64,000 bases of DNA from Paraphysomonas bandaiensis. Taxonomy: Eukaryota; Chrysophyceae. The position numbers and the translations under genes were made by a program. The first letter of the stretch is position 1, and each line of letters opens with the position of its first letter. This document shows, piece after piece, positions 1-10,272 of the stretch. The stretch spans positions 35,381 through 99,380 of the forward strand of contig CBFFRP010000244.1 of NCBI GenBank assembly GCA_965644295.1, in the 5' to 3' direction. The notes under the pieces are model-generated. The model saw only the letters and a program-made list of their open reading frames with translations. It did no database searches and was not told the origin of the DNA.

Positions 1-2
1 CC

Positions 3-400
3 CTTGTGAATGAGGATCAAGAACAAAAAAGTGTGGGACAGGGTGGGACTTGGGGAGGTGCAGTGGAGGAGAGGAACGACCAGTTACAGAGAGATGCCAC
101 CCTTAAGGCTGAGGTATGTTGTCGACATATTGTTTTCAACGTGTGAGTAACACGTCGTGTCGATATTAGTCTGAAAAGCTGAATGAGTTGCGAGCTAAGG
201 CCGAAGCCCAAAGAGTAGATGCCTTGAAAGAAGCGATGCAGCGTCAGAATTCTGCTACGTCGAAGGAGATAGATGATAGAAACCTGCAACTTGAGCGACT
301 AAGAAATGAGGAAAGAGCTAGAAGAGAAAGTATGGAACCCACTGTGGAGCTGAACGATGCACACTCGGCTCTCTTTGATCATGAGTCATTTGGCTTATAA
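3..400 (+). CDS. C-terminal end of a coiled-coil protein (partial)
   Basis: The 3' end of a gene that starts left of the window. Two exons can be read: 3-113, ending at a GTATGT donor, and 170-400, following a TTAG acceptor, with a 56-bp intron. The joined frame gives about 113 residues ending in a TAA stop. The first exon encodes a Gln/Gly/Glu-rich stretch; the second is strongly charged (Lys, Glu, Arg, Gln) with heptad-like Leu/Ala spacing, typical of a coiled coil, followed by a short non-coiled tail ending SFGL. No catalytic motif is visible. The family cannot be named from this fragment. The intron is supported by a single continuous frame across the splice. Confidence 0.6.
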
Positions 401-791
401 TAAGCGCGCACTTGGAGATGTGGATTGCTTTCTCTACATGGTAGACAATTTTATCATCTGTGTTTTATATTTCTTGCCTCTCAAATAGTATGTATTATGA
501 ACCACTTTCGCCGCTCTTGTTGTTACGCGAATCGTAGATCTTGTGCAGCGGTCACGTTAAGTGAAGTTGTGCACACTTTAGTCGTTGTTATTAATAATGC
601 CTGAATTATTGTATATCAATTAAGATGGTGTAGATTCCTTAGTGGGATTTTTTCCTAATAAATGTTGCTTCGGAATGTAGTTTGAAAATTTACTGTTTAG
701 CTAATACTGATAGTTATTACACTCTTTCATATTCCATGTTTTGTCATCATAGTATATTTGGATTTGTTGTATACAACTTTTTGGGGTGTAG

Positions 792-1104
792 TGTTGGAAT
801 ACGTATGTTTCTCTGAGACAGTAGTGTAGAATACGTTAAATACTAAATACAATGTGGAAAACAGCAAGACGTAGTCAAAGATACTATATAGCTATAACTG
901 TGAAACAAAAGTATTGTAACATGACGATTCAAGATACGGAAGTTGAGCAGTGGTTAACACGAACGAAATATATTATGAAGTTGTTGACATGTTTTACATG
1001 ACAACACACAATTATGTGTGCAATATAGTAAAAGAGGCTATCTAGTTTGATTACAATAAACTTCTCTTAACGATCTTAATTGTGGAAATGACCAATAGTC
1101 AATA
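792..1104 (+). repeat. Solo LTR of the copia family found at 53451
   Basis: About 313 bp clearly homologous to the 321-bp LTR at 53451-53771, with small indels. It starts TGTTGGAATACG and ends near AGTCAATA. The Met codon that starts gag in the other copy is preserved here, reading M-T-N-S-Q-Y against M-V-F-S-Q-Y. The flanks TGTAG and TGAAG could be a decayed 5-bp target duplication. No internal retrotransposon sequence follows, so this is probably a solo LTR left by recombination. Confidence 0.7.
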
Positions 1105-1146
1105 TGAAGGGTACAGGGTACAGTACGGGAAGTGTGACCTTGACAG

Positions 1147-1416
1147 TGTCAAGTTATGACACAATTGGATGATTTACTAAGTTAACTGGACGTTTATTTA
1201 CTCTTGAATCAAGTTAAGATAAGAGAAGATTATAATAAATATAATAAGCAATATATCATGTTATCTCTACTACCACTCATTTCTAGTACGATCTTACATC
1301 GTCATGATATCACTTCTCATAATACAGCTCATCACTACTGTATTCTTCGACTAACGGTCATAATTCCAACACCTTAGAATTACAGCTTTTAATTGCTCAA
1401 ACAGCAAAACTCAACA
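1147..1416 (-). repeat. Solo LTR with 5-bp target duplication
   Basis: A 270-bp unit, TGTCAAG...CTCAACA on the plus strand, flanked on both sides by GACAG (1142-1146 and 1417-1421), which is a perfect 5-bp target-site duplication. It is homologous, in inverted orientation, to the LTR-like unit at 9109-9413 and to the truncated copy at 9565-9770. No coding interior is present. Confidence 0.8.
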
Positions 1417-1609
1417 GACAGAAATCAAAAGTTGTAATAGGTAACTAAATGAAAAGTTAGTACATTCTTTAACTTAAAACCACGATGCCGTAAAAAACTG
1501 GAAGCAACAAAAGAAACATGCAAAATTGATACACTGTCCCTACTCTATACAAATGCATATATAACAACGCCCCACGTATCAGAGCTGCAAACAAATCGTA
1601 CACTGAGAA

Positions 1610-2845
1610 CTATTGGTTAGTACTTGGAAGGGTAGAACAGCGCAGGTCAGATACACTTGTTCCATATCTGATATAAGTAATAATTTGTTCAATAACCCCG
1701 GAAAGTGTATAATGCGATGATACAAAAGACAGCATGAGTTTCCGTCTCTCTGTTACCTCTTTAGGCGATAGCGCGAACTTCAATCTCTCCAACTCGGAAG
1801 CAAGATCCGATACGTTAACTGAAAAGCCGAAAGAAGTGAGGTGAGCGTGTGTCCCAGCATAGGGAAGCCATTCTATGTCGTCGTATATATATAATGGCAG
1901 CACACCCATTTGTATTGACTCATACAGACGGAAACTGCTGCGACCGTACCCGCGAGGACAGAGAGCGATAGACGAGTTGGCTAATACCTCTAACCATTTC
2001 ACCGTTTTACCACAACACTTAATAGAGGGATCATCTATACCCAGTACAGCCCGCCGGAAAAGTCGTCGCGATGTTCCAAATTTTGTCTGCCCCATAAAAC
2101 TGCTCGAGTAAGTACACTGTCTCTCACCTATACCCCCGCATAAGTGAGACAAAACAGGGGGTCTGTAGCTGAGGAGGGGAATAGGCACATGACCATAACC
2201 TCCAGCAGAGAAAGTGAATATGTTCCACAATTTTAAGTGTGAAGGGAAAATACCCGTGTCGTGCTGGGAAACAGTCACGTACAGAACATCTTTCCTCAAA
2301 TAGAGCTCAAATAATCTCCATAACTTAGTAGAGAAATTATTGCGCATCTCTAGGCGGCAATCTGTCCACTGGATTAACAGAGGCACAACTCCGCCAGGAA
2401 ATAAGTGCCGTATGTCGTTAGTGAGATTCAAAGCGTTCATAATCTCATCAATCCACAAATTTTCTATCCAAGGGCCACTATATCCACCATAACTATGAAC
2501 TGTGCAGTTGCGGAAGGGAGCCGTCTTCCTCATGATCGCCGCGAAGTGCTCTTGCATCTGCGGAGCTACTAGTTTACTCTGTCTGAACTTGCGGTGACCA
2601 TGAGGGGTGCTGATGCAGTTATCCACCTCTGCATTCCAGTCTACACGAGTGGGCTGACCTGAGAAGATCGGGTCAAAGTGCACTGTTCTGTTCTCAGGCT
2701 GTACAGTGAGATTATAAGACACGCGCTTGACGTGTCTCCTGAACTTAACGTGATGGCCCACTACACCCGACCTCTCCTTACCAAACCGAACACCCACACT
2801 ACGATCAGACAAAGCAGCCGCCAGCAGCAGGAAAAACAGATACAT
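1610..2845 (-). CDS. Exostosin-like glycosyltransferase (GT47 type)
   Basis: A single-exon protein of 411 residues starting at an ATG. The N-terminus (MYLFFLLLAAALS) is a signal peptide or signal anchor, which puts the enzyme in the secretory pathway. Around residues 290-325 it carries the exostosin signature: CPRGYG, then SSFRLYESIQMGVLPLYIYD, matching the nucleotide-sugar-binding region of GT47 enzymes. Several NxS/NxT sites occur in the luminal part. Family members add sugars to cell-surface or wall glycans in the Golgi; donor and acceptor cannot be predicted here. It is head to head with a nucleotide-sugar transporter gene 478 bp away, a sensible functional partner. No intron is needed, and the length suits a compact exostosin-domain protein. 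Confidence 0.85.
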   Translation of the reverse strand: MYLFFLLLAAALSDRSVGVRFGKERSGVVGHHVKFRRHVKRVSYNLTVQPENRTVHFDPIFSGQPTRVDWNAEVDNCISTPHGHRKFRQSKLVAPQMQEHFAAIMRKTAPFRNCTVHSYGGYSGPWIENLWIDEIMNALNLTNDIRHLFPGGVVPLLIQWTDCRLEMRNNFSTKLWRLFELYLRKDVLYVTVSQHDTGIFPSHLKLWNIFTFSAGGYGHVPIPLLSYRPPVLSHLCGGIGERQCTYSSSFMGQTKFGTSRRLFRRAVLGIDDPSIKCCGKTVKWLEVLANSSIALCPRGYGRSSFRLYESIQMGVLPLYIYDDIEWLPYAGTHAHLTSFGFSVNVSDLASELERLKFALSPKEVTERRKLMLSFVSSHYTLSGVIEQIITYIRYGTSVSDLRCSTLPSTNQ

Positions 2846-3323
2846 GCTATGGAAAGATAACTCTATCCCCTCTGCTGCCCACGACTGCTCACATGGAGGT
2901 CTACTATATATGAGTGTGCATACATCAAGTCTGCTGTCGTATGTAGGTATGTAGGTATGTATGTATGTAGGTAGGTAGGTAGGTAGGTATGTATGTATGT
3001 ATGTATGTATGTATGTATGTATGTATGTATGTATGTATGTATGTATGTATGTAGGTAGGTAGGTAGGTAGGTAGCTAGGTATGTAGGTATGTAGGTATGT
3101 ATCTGTATCTTTGGTCGTGTTGTATACAGAGTAGGTGTAGTCCTATAGGGTATACACGATATACTCTGTAGAGTCTGTTCATCTCGTCTGGAAGTAACGC
3201 ACCGGAAGCAAGTCTCGTTGTCAAGGCTTCAAAGGATCTACCCATCGCAGCTGCTGTCCAGTGGGTGTGTTATTGGTCCTCTGTAAGTGCGTCATTCCAC
3301 TGGACATCTCTCTATATAGTCCT
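2846..3323. promoter_or_regulatory. Bidirectional promoter region, GT47 / SLC35A
   Basis: 478 bp separate the two divergent start codons. The region holds a long GTAT/GTAG repeat (2940-3101) and GTATACAG-type words near 3122-3165 that recur in other head-to-head promoters in this window. Promoter function is inferred from position only. Confidence 0.5.
2940..3101. repeat. GTAT/GTAG tetranucleotide microsatellite
   Basis: About 160 bp of tandem GTAT units with interspersed GTAG units, interrupted only near 3074 (GCTA). It sits between two divergent gene starts. Shorter GTATGTAT runs occur in other promoter gaps here, for example near 32285 and 51357. Confidence 0.9.
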
Positions 3324-4428
3324 ATGGAGGAAAGGAGGAATCATAGAATCATACGCATCGCTGTTCTTGTGGTCATAAGCCTGCAATCTGCCTGGTAAGT
3401 AATTAGACAAATGTGCGACTGTCTGACTCGTTGTCATCAGTCACAGCATATCGACGAATTACTCGAGAGGCATCAAGAGAGAGACGTACTCTCCCTTAGA
3501 GGTCATTGCGGTGGCAGAGATCATGAAATTAATCGTGTCCGGAACCTTAACAGTTGTCGAAATGAAGGATACGAATCGATTTTTGACCAAACTTTATAAA
3601 TTAATGAGGTTAATATTGAGCGGGAGACGTGTCGCTGTGTTAGTGATAATGTATAGCATTTCTAACGTACTACCTTTCTTCGCCATACCTATCATTGGAG
3701 CCCCCATATATTCCGTCGTCACCCAAATGAAAATATTTTTGACTGCTGTGTTTGCCACAGTCCTGCTTGGGCGGTCGTATTCTGCAGCCAAGTGGCGGGC
3801 GCTGGCACTTTTGGTGGTGGGATGTGTGCTTGTGTCCTCTCCGATGTTTGCACCAGGATGCGAGGAGACAACTAATATTAAAGGTGATAAAGGTGGACAG
3901 GAAGATAAAAGCGTGAGCCCTGTCATGGCAGTCCTAGGACTGGCTGCTACCCTATTGCAGGCCTGTATCAGTGCACTCTCCTCCGTGTATTTCGAGGGCT
4001 TACTCAAAGATAAAGATGCCGAGCTGTCCATATGGGAGAGAAATTTTCAGTTAGCTTTCTACAGCATTGTCGTTGTGTTGCTGTCCATGTCTGCGCAGCA
4101 TGTATCGGCGGCATTTCGAGGCAGAGCGCAATTGCACTCATTGAGTCTAACGTTTCCTGGTCTCTTCGAGGGATGGACCTGGCTTGCCTTACTGAATGCT
4201 ACACTACTTGGCTTGGGTGGAATGCTGGTAGCGGCAACGCTGAAGTATGCTGACGCCATACTGAAGTGCTTTGCAACCGCGGTCTCAATTATTATGATCT
4301 CTGTGGCTGGACACTTTATTCTTGATAGTCGGATAGATGTGTATGTAGGAATTGGGATGATAGTTACAGTAATATCTATATTTAACTACGCGCTAGACTA
4401 TGATCCCAGCGTGCTTCAGTCAAAGTAG
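3324..4428 (+). CDS. SLC35A-type nucleotide-sugar transporter
   Basis: Two exons, 3324-3394 and 3441-4428, join to a 352-residue multi-pass membrane protein. The splice (GTAAGT donor, ATCAG acceptor, 46 bp) is required: it restores a Y-S-R motif followed by an A-E-I-M-K-L helix, the early signature of the Nuc_sug_transp family. Further signatures are a VYFE / LSIWERNFQL segment and GGMLVAATLKYADAILKCFA near the C-terminus, characteristic of CMP-sialate, UDP-galactose and UDP-GlcNAc carriers. About ten hydrophobic segments are visible. It should exchange a nucleotide sugar for the nucleoside monophosphate across the Golgi membrane; the substrate cannot be set from sequence. The first-exon start gives the expected short cytosolic N-terminus. 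It is divergent from the GT47 gene, and a copia element has inserted about 190 bp past its stop. Confidence 0.9.
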
Positions 4429-4618
4429 TTTACGTGGAGTTTATAGTTTATTCTCAATATATTGCAAGTTGATTTTGAAGAGAGGTGTGTATATATGTGT
4501 ATATAGTTCTATGTTGTAATCTAAGTAACGTACTTATTACTTTCTGAGTGCTGTTTACGTGCTAGAGAAAGTTCCGAAAATATCACTCTCTATGTGTGGT
4601 GTGTATCTCACTTGAAAA

Positions 4619-4970
4619 TGTTAGCTTTGGACATTTCACTGAAGTTAACTTTGCTCTACGCGTAAACCGTAACCTTGCTGTTGAACACAATGCACTTTCA
4701 AGTAAGAAATTATGATTATTATTCTGAACACTTCACTACATATTCGTGTAACATATGTTGAAACATCTGTTCTTATAGCAACATCTGTTTATCATATGTT
4801 CATCAGTCAGTTCTATATCTTGTATAGTCACACATCAGTAACTGAATTTAATTCCTTTGTAACTACTATAATCACCCGTTACACCTATGAGTTGACTTTA
4901 CCTATAATTGCACACTGTTAACTCACTTCAATTGCACAATATATATCACATCATATTGCAGAACTCAACA
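4619..4970 (-). repeat. 3' LTR of the copia element
   Basis: 352 bp, TGTTAG...CTCAACA on the plus strand, matching 8449-8800 base for base where compared. In element orientation this is the downstream LTR. Confidence 0.93.
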
Positions 4971-4979
4971 CTCCCACTC
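4971..4979 (-). other. Polypurine tract of the copia element
   Basis: On the minus strand GAGTGGGAG lies directly against the LTR start, the expected position of the plus-strand primer. Confidence 0.6.
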
Positions 4980-5114
4980 AATTGGGTGTAGTTAACCATT
5001 CTAAAATTTGTGAAGAACATTGCTATCGGATACGCAACCACCGAACCTCATAGGACACTGGTGGACGTATGACTCCGCTGGTATAGCTAGCTCCCACCAT
5101 TCAGTAACACCTAA

Positions 5115-7953
5115 CTAGGTACGACGAGCTCTCTTTACCTTGGGTACCTCTGCGATAATTTGTTCAGTAGTCTTAAATTTTTCCCCAAGATTTCGCTCCC
5201 TCTGTTCAATGAATATTGGACCTCTCAAAGCCTTGGTATATATATCAGCCATCTGTTGTCGACTGCTCACATGAATTAATTTCGCTGTATTAAACTGTTC
5301 GGGATCCACATGCTCTCTAATCATATGATACTTAATCTCAATATGTTTCGATCGTTGATGTTGCACTGGATTTTCCGATATATCCTGAGCACTTTGACTA
5401 TCCAGGAATAATGGTGTGGGCTCGTCAATTTTCAATCCTACTTCACCAGTCACCCCCCGAGACCATATCATTTCCTGTAATCCATTATATAAGCATTGAT
5501 ACTCTGCTTGCATAGTCGATGTAGCTACAGTAGACTGAAGTTTGGAACCCCACGATAGTGGTCCACCAGCTCCAAACATAACATAACCTGAAGTTGATCT
5601 CCTCGTCAACGGATCGCCTGCCCAGTCAGCATCAGTGAACATATGAAGATCAAAATCTCTCCCTCTATAATGAATGCCTTTATCTGTAGTACCTCGTACA
5701 TACTGCATTAAATACATCAGGAGCTTACATACAGTGATATTAACTTTCGTTGAGAATCGTGACAATACTCCCACTGCATATGAGATATCCGGCCTTGTAT
5801 TCATAGATAAATAGAGTAACGCTCCTAGGAGTGGACGATAGGGAAAATTATCAACTAACTTCTGCTCCTCAGCTGAATGCACATGTTCCACTCCCACTTT
5901 GACATCACTAGGTAGTGGGTATAGCCGCGTCTTGTCCCTTGCACCCAGAAAATCCACATACTTCACCAATATCTTTTTGATGAACACTGTCTGGTCAAGT
6001 TTGAGACAATTCGGAGTTCTCGTCACTCTCACGTTCAAAAAACTGGCCACTCTCATTCATATCTGTAATATCAAACCTTTCACATACTCGTCGCTTAATT
6101 TCCAAAATAATATTCGTATCTCGACATGCTCTCAGCATATTATCATCATGACTGTGGTGAGCTTCGAAGACCATATAAACTTTTCTTCAGTTTAAAGCAA
6201 TATCCTGGTGGCAATTTGAAATCTGCTGGTGTTGCATACTTATACACACATCTCCTTTTATATCTGCATATACAAGAATGCATTAGATACGTCGAGTTGA
6301 TGCACCACCATATTCATAACAAACGCGATAGCTAATAGCAATCTTACTGTTACCGCTTTTACCACTGGAGTATAATTGTTGGCTCTACCAACCTCATGGC
6401 CTCCGCATCCAAGTACCACAAGTCTTGCTTTCTATCGTGGAATCGCACCCTCCTTGTTGCGTTTCAAAGCAAAGACATACTCAGGATTCCAATTGCAGTG
6501 ACACTGGGGTAGGGATGATGGGCTTAACTTCCATTACTTCCCTTCGTTCCAGTCTGTCACGCTCAGCCTGTCTTGCTGTCAATGGAGTGACACTGGGGTA
6601 GGTATGGGCTTAACTTCCATTACTTCCCTTCGTTCCAGTTCGTCACATTCAGCCTGGCTGAACTCCATTGCTTCCGTTCCGGCAACTCCAAGGATTCGGA
6701 ATATGTCTGAGGCACCTTAGGTCCCGCTGACGAGCACCAGATGGAATCTGCCTCCTCTAGTAGGCTGCACTCCACTTCGTCACACGAAGGTAATACGTGC
6801 TTCTCCCCTACTACTGACACATTCGTCACCACCCTTGGAGCCCTTGTGCGCCTGCCCCTAGTTGAGCGATCTGATGGAGCTTCCTCTCCCGGAGCACTTA
6901 CGAAGTCAGAAGGGGATGGAACCGTCCCAGTCAACTGCTGTAATAAATGTCCGCTGGTCCCGTCGTCACGAGATCCAGAACTAGCAGATACTCTTGTCAC
7001 AAGGTCTTCACTCATCCGCGATGATGTGAATAGGAGTCTTAACTTCCAGTTGCTCCTCACCACCTGACATCAGGGATCTATATCCCACAGTTAGACCTCT
7101 TTCCGAATCTATATTCGCGTGGTCTTGTTGTACAGTTGGCCGCCATCTTCACATGGGTTTTGTCGATAACACTCCTCCCTGAGGAACCACTGCCACCGTG
7201 GCTTAGTCCATTTCTCGGTAGTAATCAGCCGATCTCTAGGGCACTGATACATCAAACAGGACATGAACAGACGTGACTATTGTATCTCCTACTATCAACA
7301 CTTGATACCCCATCTGCTCGTTGGGAAACACACAAAATATCCTGTTTGTGCCTTTTCCTCCCAGACTTTCCGTCTATCGGCCTTCGGGACTAATACATAC
7401 GCCTTGCACCCCCATTTCCTCTCAACCAGGATAACTCGGGCACCTTTCCTCCCAGGAACACACTCATAAGGCAACATCCACTAACTTTACTGTCCTCCTT
7501 GGCATTTTCCTCCATTACATGATGGCATGATGACGTAATAATAGGCTAATTCAAAACGTCATAATATTATATAGTGCCTCCCATGGCATTCCTCCATGCT
7601 CATCATAGTCTCCAGCCAGCACCTCTCTACCAGTGTTTAACTCTACAATTCTCGGTACTCTAAGTAGTTCCAATCCACACACCAGTGCCCGCAGCATTCC
7701 GCCTGAGACAATATTCTTCACCGCATCTTCACATACTTTGATGCCTTCTCTTTTGCCAGTGTTGAAAGCTTCCTACTCCTTGAGTCTCCATTGCTGACCC
7801 CTTCTTCGTCAGAGATATGACTCCTGGCTCTGCTTCATATTTCTCTAGCACTCTATGATCTTTAACAACAATGAATAGCTGCTTTCCGGCACAACTGCCT
7901 AGATACACTCGTTGGTCTACTGTTTCAGTCATAAGCACTTCACCATCTATCAT
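5115..7953 (-). pseudogene. Degenerate copia pol
   Basis: Remnants in several minus frames. At 7953-7729 is the protease region, where the catalytic Asp position reads G-S-C. At 7477-7295 is the end of the integrase (K-W-G-C-K-A-Y, then a K-A-D-R-R-K stretch). At 7063-6620 is the linker and start of reverse transcriptase. Between about 6380 and 6060 is a frameshifted RT core: HQLDVSNAFLYADI and a SLYGLRSSP-like segment are readable, with sequence missing before the DD box. At 6056-5115 is an intact frame for the RT end and RNase H (FTDADWAGD, MQAEYQCL, SKHIEIKYH, ADIYTKAL). It cannot make a functional polyprotein without trans help. Confidence 0.85.
6497..6655. repeat. 88-bp tandem duplication inside copia pol
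   Basis: AGTGACACTGGGGTAGG plus following sequence at 6497 recurs at 6585 with a few differences. It adds to the disruption of the pol frame between integrase and reverse transcriptase. Confidence 0.75.
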
Positions 7954-8160
7954 ATTGGACTCCCCTCCAGATGAGACATCATCATCTTCATATTAGCACC
8001 ATTCCGCCGATGAACTCTGTCTCTGTCTCTGTTCATGTGTATGTTCAGCACTCCTGCTCGTTAACTATGAACAGCTGCACTGCTCTGCTGCTCTGCTCAG
8101 TGTACAAGGCAGTTTTAGTAGAAAATACATTTCAGCCTATCAATCTCTATTTCGACCATA

Positions 8161-8466
8161 TCATTGGCCAATATTTACAAGCTGGTATTTCGCTGTAGTC
8201 TTTTGGAGTACTACTCCCAACTCACTCCTAGACCTATCCACCAGCGTTTGAAGCATATGATTGGACAAAACCTCCTTATTCGGATCATCGTCTGGTAGTC
8301 GCCTCCATGTATCGGCTGGCACCCTCCAATACATCTGCGTCATGTTCACATGCCTCCCAAATCGTTACAACACACGTGTCGTTTCACTTGTCAAACTTCA
8401 GCACCTTGCTGTCCTCCTCCGCCTCATCAGAACTACCATCCGCTACCATGTTAGCTTTGGACATTT
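8161..8466 (-). pseudogene. Degenerate copia gag starting in the LTR
   Basis: An ATG at 8466, 18 nt inside the LTR, opens a frame that crosses the LTR/PBS junction (M-S-K-A-N-M-V-A-D...) and stops after 26 codons at TGA. A second fragment in another frame (8349-8161, with W-R-V-P-A-D and N-K-E-V-L segments) looks like a continuation of gag. The layout copies that of the copia gag at 53755. Confidence 0.55.
8440..8448 (-). other. Primer-binding site of the copia element
   Basis: Minus-strand TGGTAGCGG directly abuts the end of the right LTR. The yeast Ty1 site, primed by initiator methionine tRNA, begins TGGTAGCG, so the same primer is likely. Confidence 0.65.
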
Positions 8467-8800
8467 CACTGAAGTTAACTTTGCTCTACGCGTAAACCGT
8501 AACCTTGCTGTTGAACACAATGCACTTTCAAGTAAGAAATTATGATTATTATTCTGAACACTTCACTACATATTCGTGTAACATATGTTGAAACATCTGT
8601 TCTTATAGCAACATCTGTTTATCATATGTTCATCAGTCAGTTCTATATCTTGTATAGTCACACATCAGTAACTGAATTTAATTCCTTTGTAACTACTATA
8701 ATCACCCGTTACACCTATGAGTTGACTTTACCTATAATTGCACACTGTTAACTCACTTCAATTGCACAATATATATCACATCATATTGCAGAACTCAACA
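8449..8800 (-). repeat. 5' LTR of the copia element
   Basis: 352 bp, the apparently identical partner of 4619-4970. In element orientation this is the upstream LTR, and it contains the gag start codon. Confidence 0.93.
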
Positions 8801-9108
8801 GAAAACAAATATATATATTTCAAATAAAGTAAAATCTTGTGGACAATAAATTTGATAATGAAATGAATAATGATTCTGACTCGGATTCTTTTACAATGTC
8901 AGAATATAGTATTAATGTTGTTTATTGTTTTCCAAATGATATTAATGCTTTGAAAGAATTGGCAAAACGTTTGAGTTCTACTGAGTTTAATGATACAATA
9001 GTAATAAAAAAATCTATACGTTTTGACCAGCTGTGAAGAATTTTATCATAGGAAAAGAAGATTATGAAACCTAACAATAATAATTATGATAAGTAACTTC
9101 TAATTATG

Positions 9109-9413
9109 TGTTGAGTTTTGCTGTTTAAGCAATTAAAAGCTGTAATTCTAGGATATTGGAAGTATGACGGTTACTGGAGAATACAGTAGTGGTTAACTGC
9201 ATTATGAGAAATAATGAGAACTGAATATATATTGACCATACGAGAAGATAGTGACGATATATGATCGATCGTACTAGAAATGAGTGGTAGTAGAGATAAC
9301 GTGATATATTGTTTATTATATTTATTATAATCTTCTCTTATCTTAACTTGATTAATGAGTGAATACACGTCCAGTTAACTTAGTAAATCATCCAATTGTG
9401 TCATATCTTGACA
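9109..9413 (+). repeat. Solo LTR-like unit, same family as 1147-1416
   Basis: About 305 bp, TGTTGAG...CTTGACA. It is homologous, in inverted orientation, to the solo LTR at 1147-1416. The flanking 5-mers (TTATG and ATCAG) do not match, so the target duplication is lost or the ends are imprecise. Confidence 0.65.
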
Positions 9414-9564
9414 ATCAGTGTCACTTATATTTATATCAATTACAATGCACAGATATAACAACATGCGGCGACCTCACACACAAAACAACATACTCAAATG
9501 ATTGGTTGCGAATCCAAAACGTATCTTGAAAGGATTTGAAGTTCGTTCGATATATCATAGCTGT

Positions 9565-9785
9565 ATTATCAGAAGTAATGAGAACTGAATATATATTGAC
9601 ATACAAGAAGATAGTGACGATATAAGATCGTACTAGAAATGAGTGGTAGTAGAGATAACGTGTTTTTTGTTATTTTATTTATTATAATCTTCCCTCATCT
9701 TAACTTGTTTAATGAGTAAATACACGTCCAGTTAACGTAGTAAATCATCCAATTGTGTCATAACTTGACACTATGGCATCAGAAG
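9565..9785 (+). repeat. 5'-truncated LTR with a possible primer-binding site
   Basis: 9565-9770 repeats the 3' two thirds of the 9109-9413 unit. It is followed at 9774 by TGGCATCAGAAG, which resembles the common TGGTATCAGAGC methionine-tRNA primer site. An ATG overlapping that site opens a short gag-like frame. This is probably the 5' end of a decayed copia element. Confidence 0.5.
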
Positions 9786-10272
9786 GTCAGAAGGTAATTA
9801 AATATTTTCAAACTACTAGTCGTGTAAACAGACATTCTAAAATGGCGAAGTGGCTAGTAACTGATTGAATTGATAGACTTCAATGCAATGGTATGATTAC
9901 TAGATATTTGTCACAAGGATCTTCCAGGGTTGACGGAGCCGCTAATTGAATTGTGTGGTCAGTCACGCACCGTGGTAGGTGGTAGTATAGTAGTATACCA
10001 CTGGTACATCTTGTAGCCTTCAAACGGTCGTAAGCTTCATCTAGCTACTGCGAAATAATTAAGCATTAAGTAATAGTTCGACAAGAGCATGTATTCCTTG
10101 TTCCATATAGACGAATTGTAGGTTGTAGGGGGGTATGTTTGCAGTTGGAAAGCTCGTAAATGCAATGTGCCAGTGGGAAACTGTATGTATTATAGGAAAC
10201 ACACAAAGTAAATACCTACTAAAAATCGTATGTATACATCTCACACTACGCTTCCATTCACATTAATATATG

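Larger units (their letters stand above)
401..1609. other. Intergenic stretch holding two solo LTRs
   Basis: AT-rich spacer between two convergent genes. It holds two unrelated solo LTRs, at 792-1104 and 1147-1416, listed separately. Apart from these I see no open frame or RNA gene. Confidence 0.6.
4619..8800 (-). mobile_element. Ty1/copia LTR retrotransposon, identical LTRs, broken interior
   Basis: A 4182-bp insertion flanked by the 5-bp target duplication GAAAA (4614-4618 and 8801-8805). The LTRs are 352 bp each (4619-4970 and 8449-8800), and I found no difference between them. Coding sense is minus. Next to the right-hand LTR is a primer-binding site beginning TGGTAGCG, and next to the left-hand LTR a purine tract. 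Minus-strand remnants run in copia order: gag, protease region, integrase end, reverse transcriptase, RNase H, broken by stops, frameshifts and a small deletion. Identical LTRs mean recent insertion or LTR homogenisation, yet the copy cannot encode a full Gag-Pol. Confidence 0.93.
8806..10272. other. Intergenic stretch with LTR fragments
   Basis: AT-rich. It contains an LTR-like unit (9109-9413) and a truncated second copy (9565-9785), listed separately. A 59-codon ATG frame at 8860-9036 (acidic start, Asp/Ser-rich) is possible but has no recognisable family. I see nothing else coding up to 10272. Confidence 0.45.

Noticed and set aside
1875-2111. Plus-strand 78-codon frame
   Set aside because: Lies inside the GT47 gene in antisense; the minus frame carries the exostosin signature.
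2940-3101. Telomere-like or CRISPR-like array
   Set aside because: A simple GTAT/GTAG microsatellite with no spacers and no telomeric unit.
4712-4921. 69-codon frame repeated at 8542-8751
   Set aside because: It is part of the LTR and is repeated only because the two LTRs are identical; antisense to the element.
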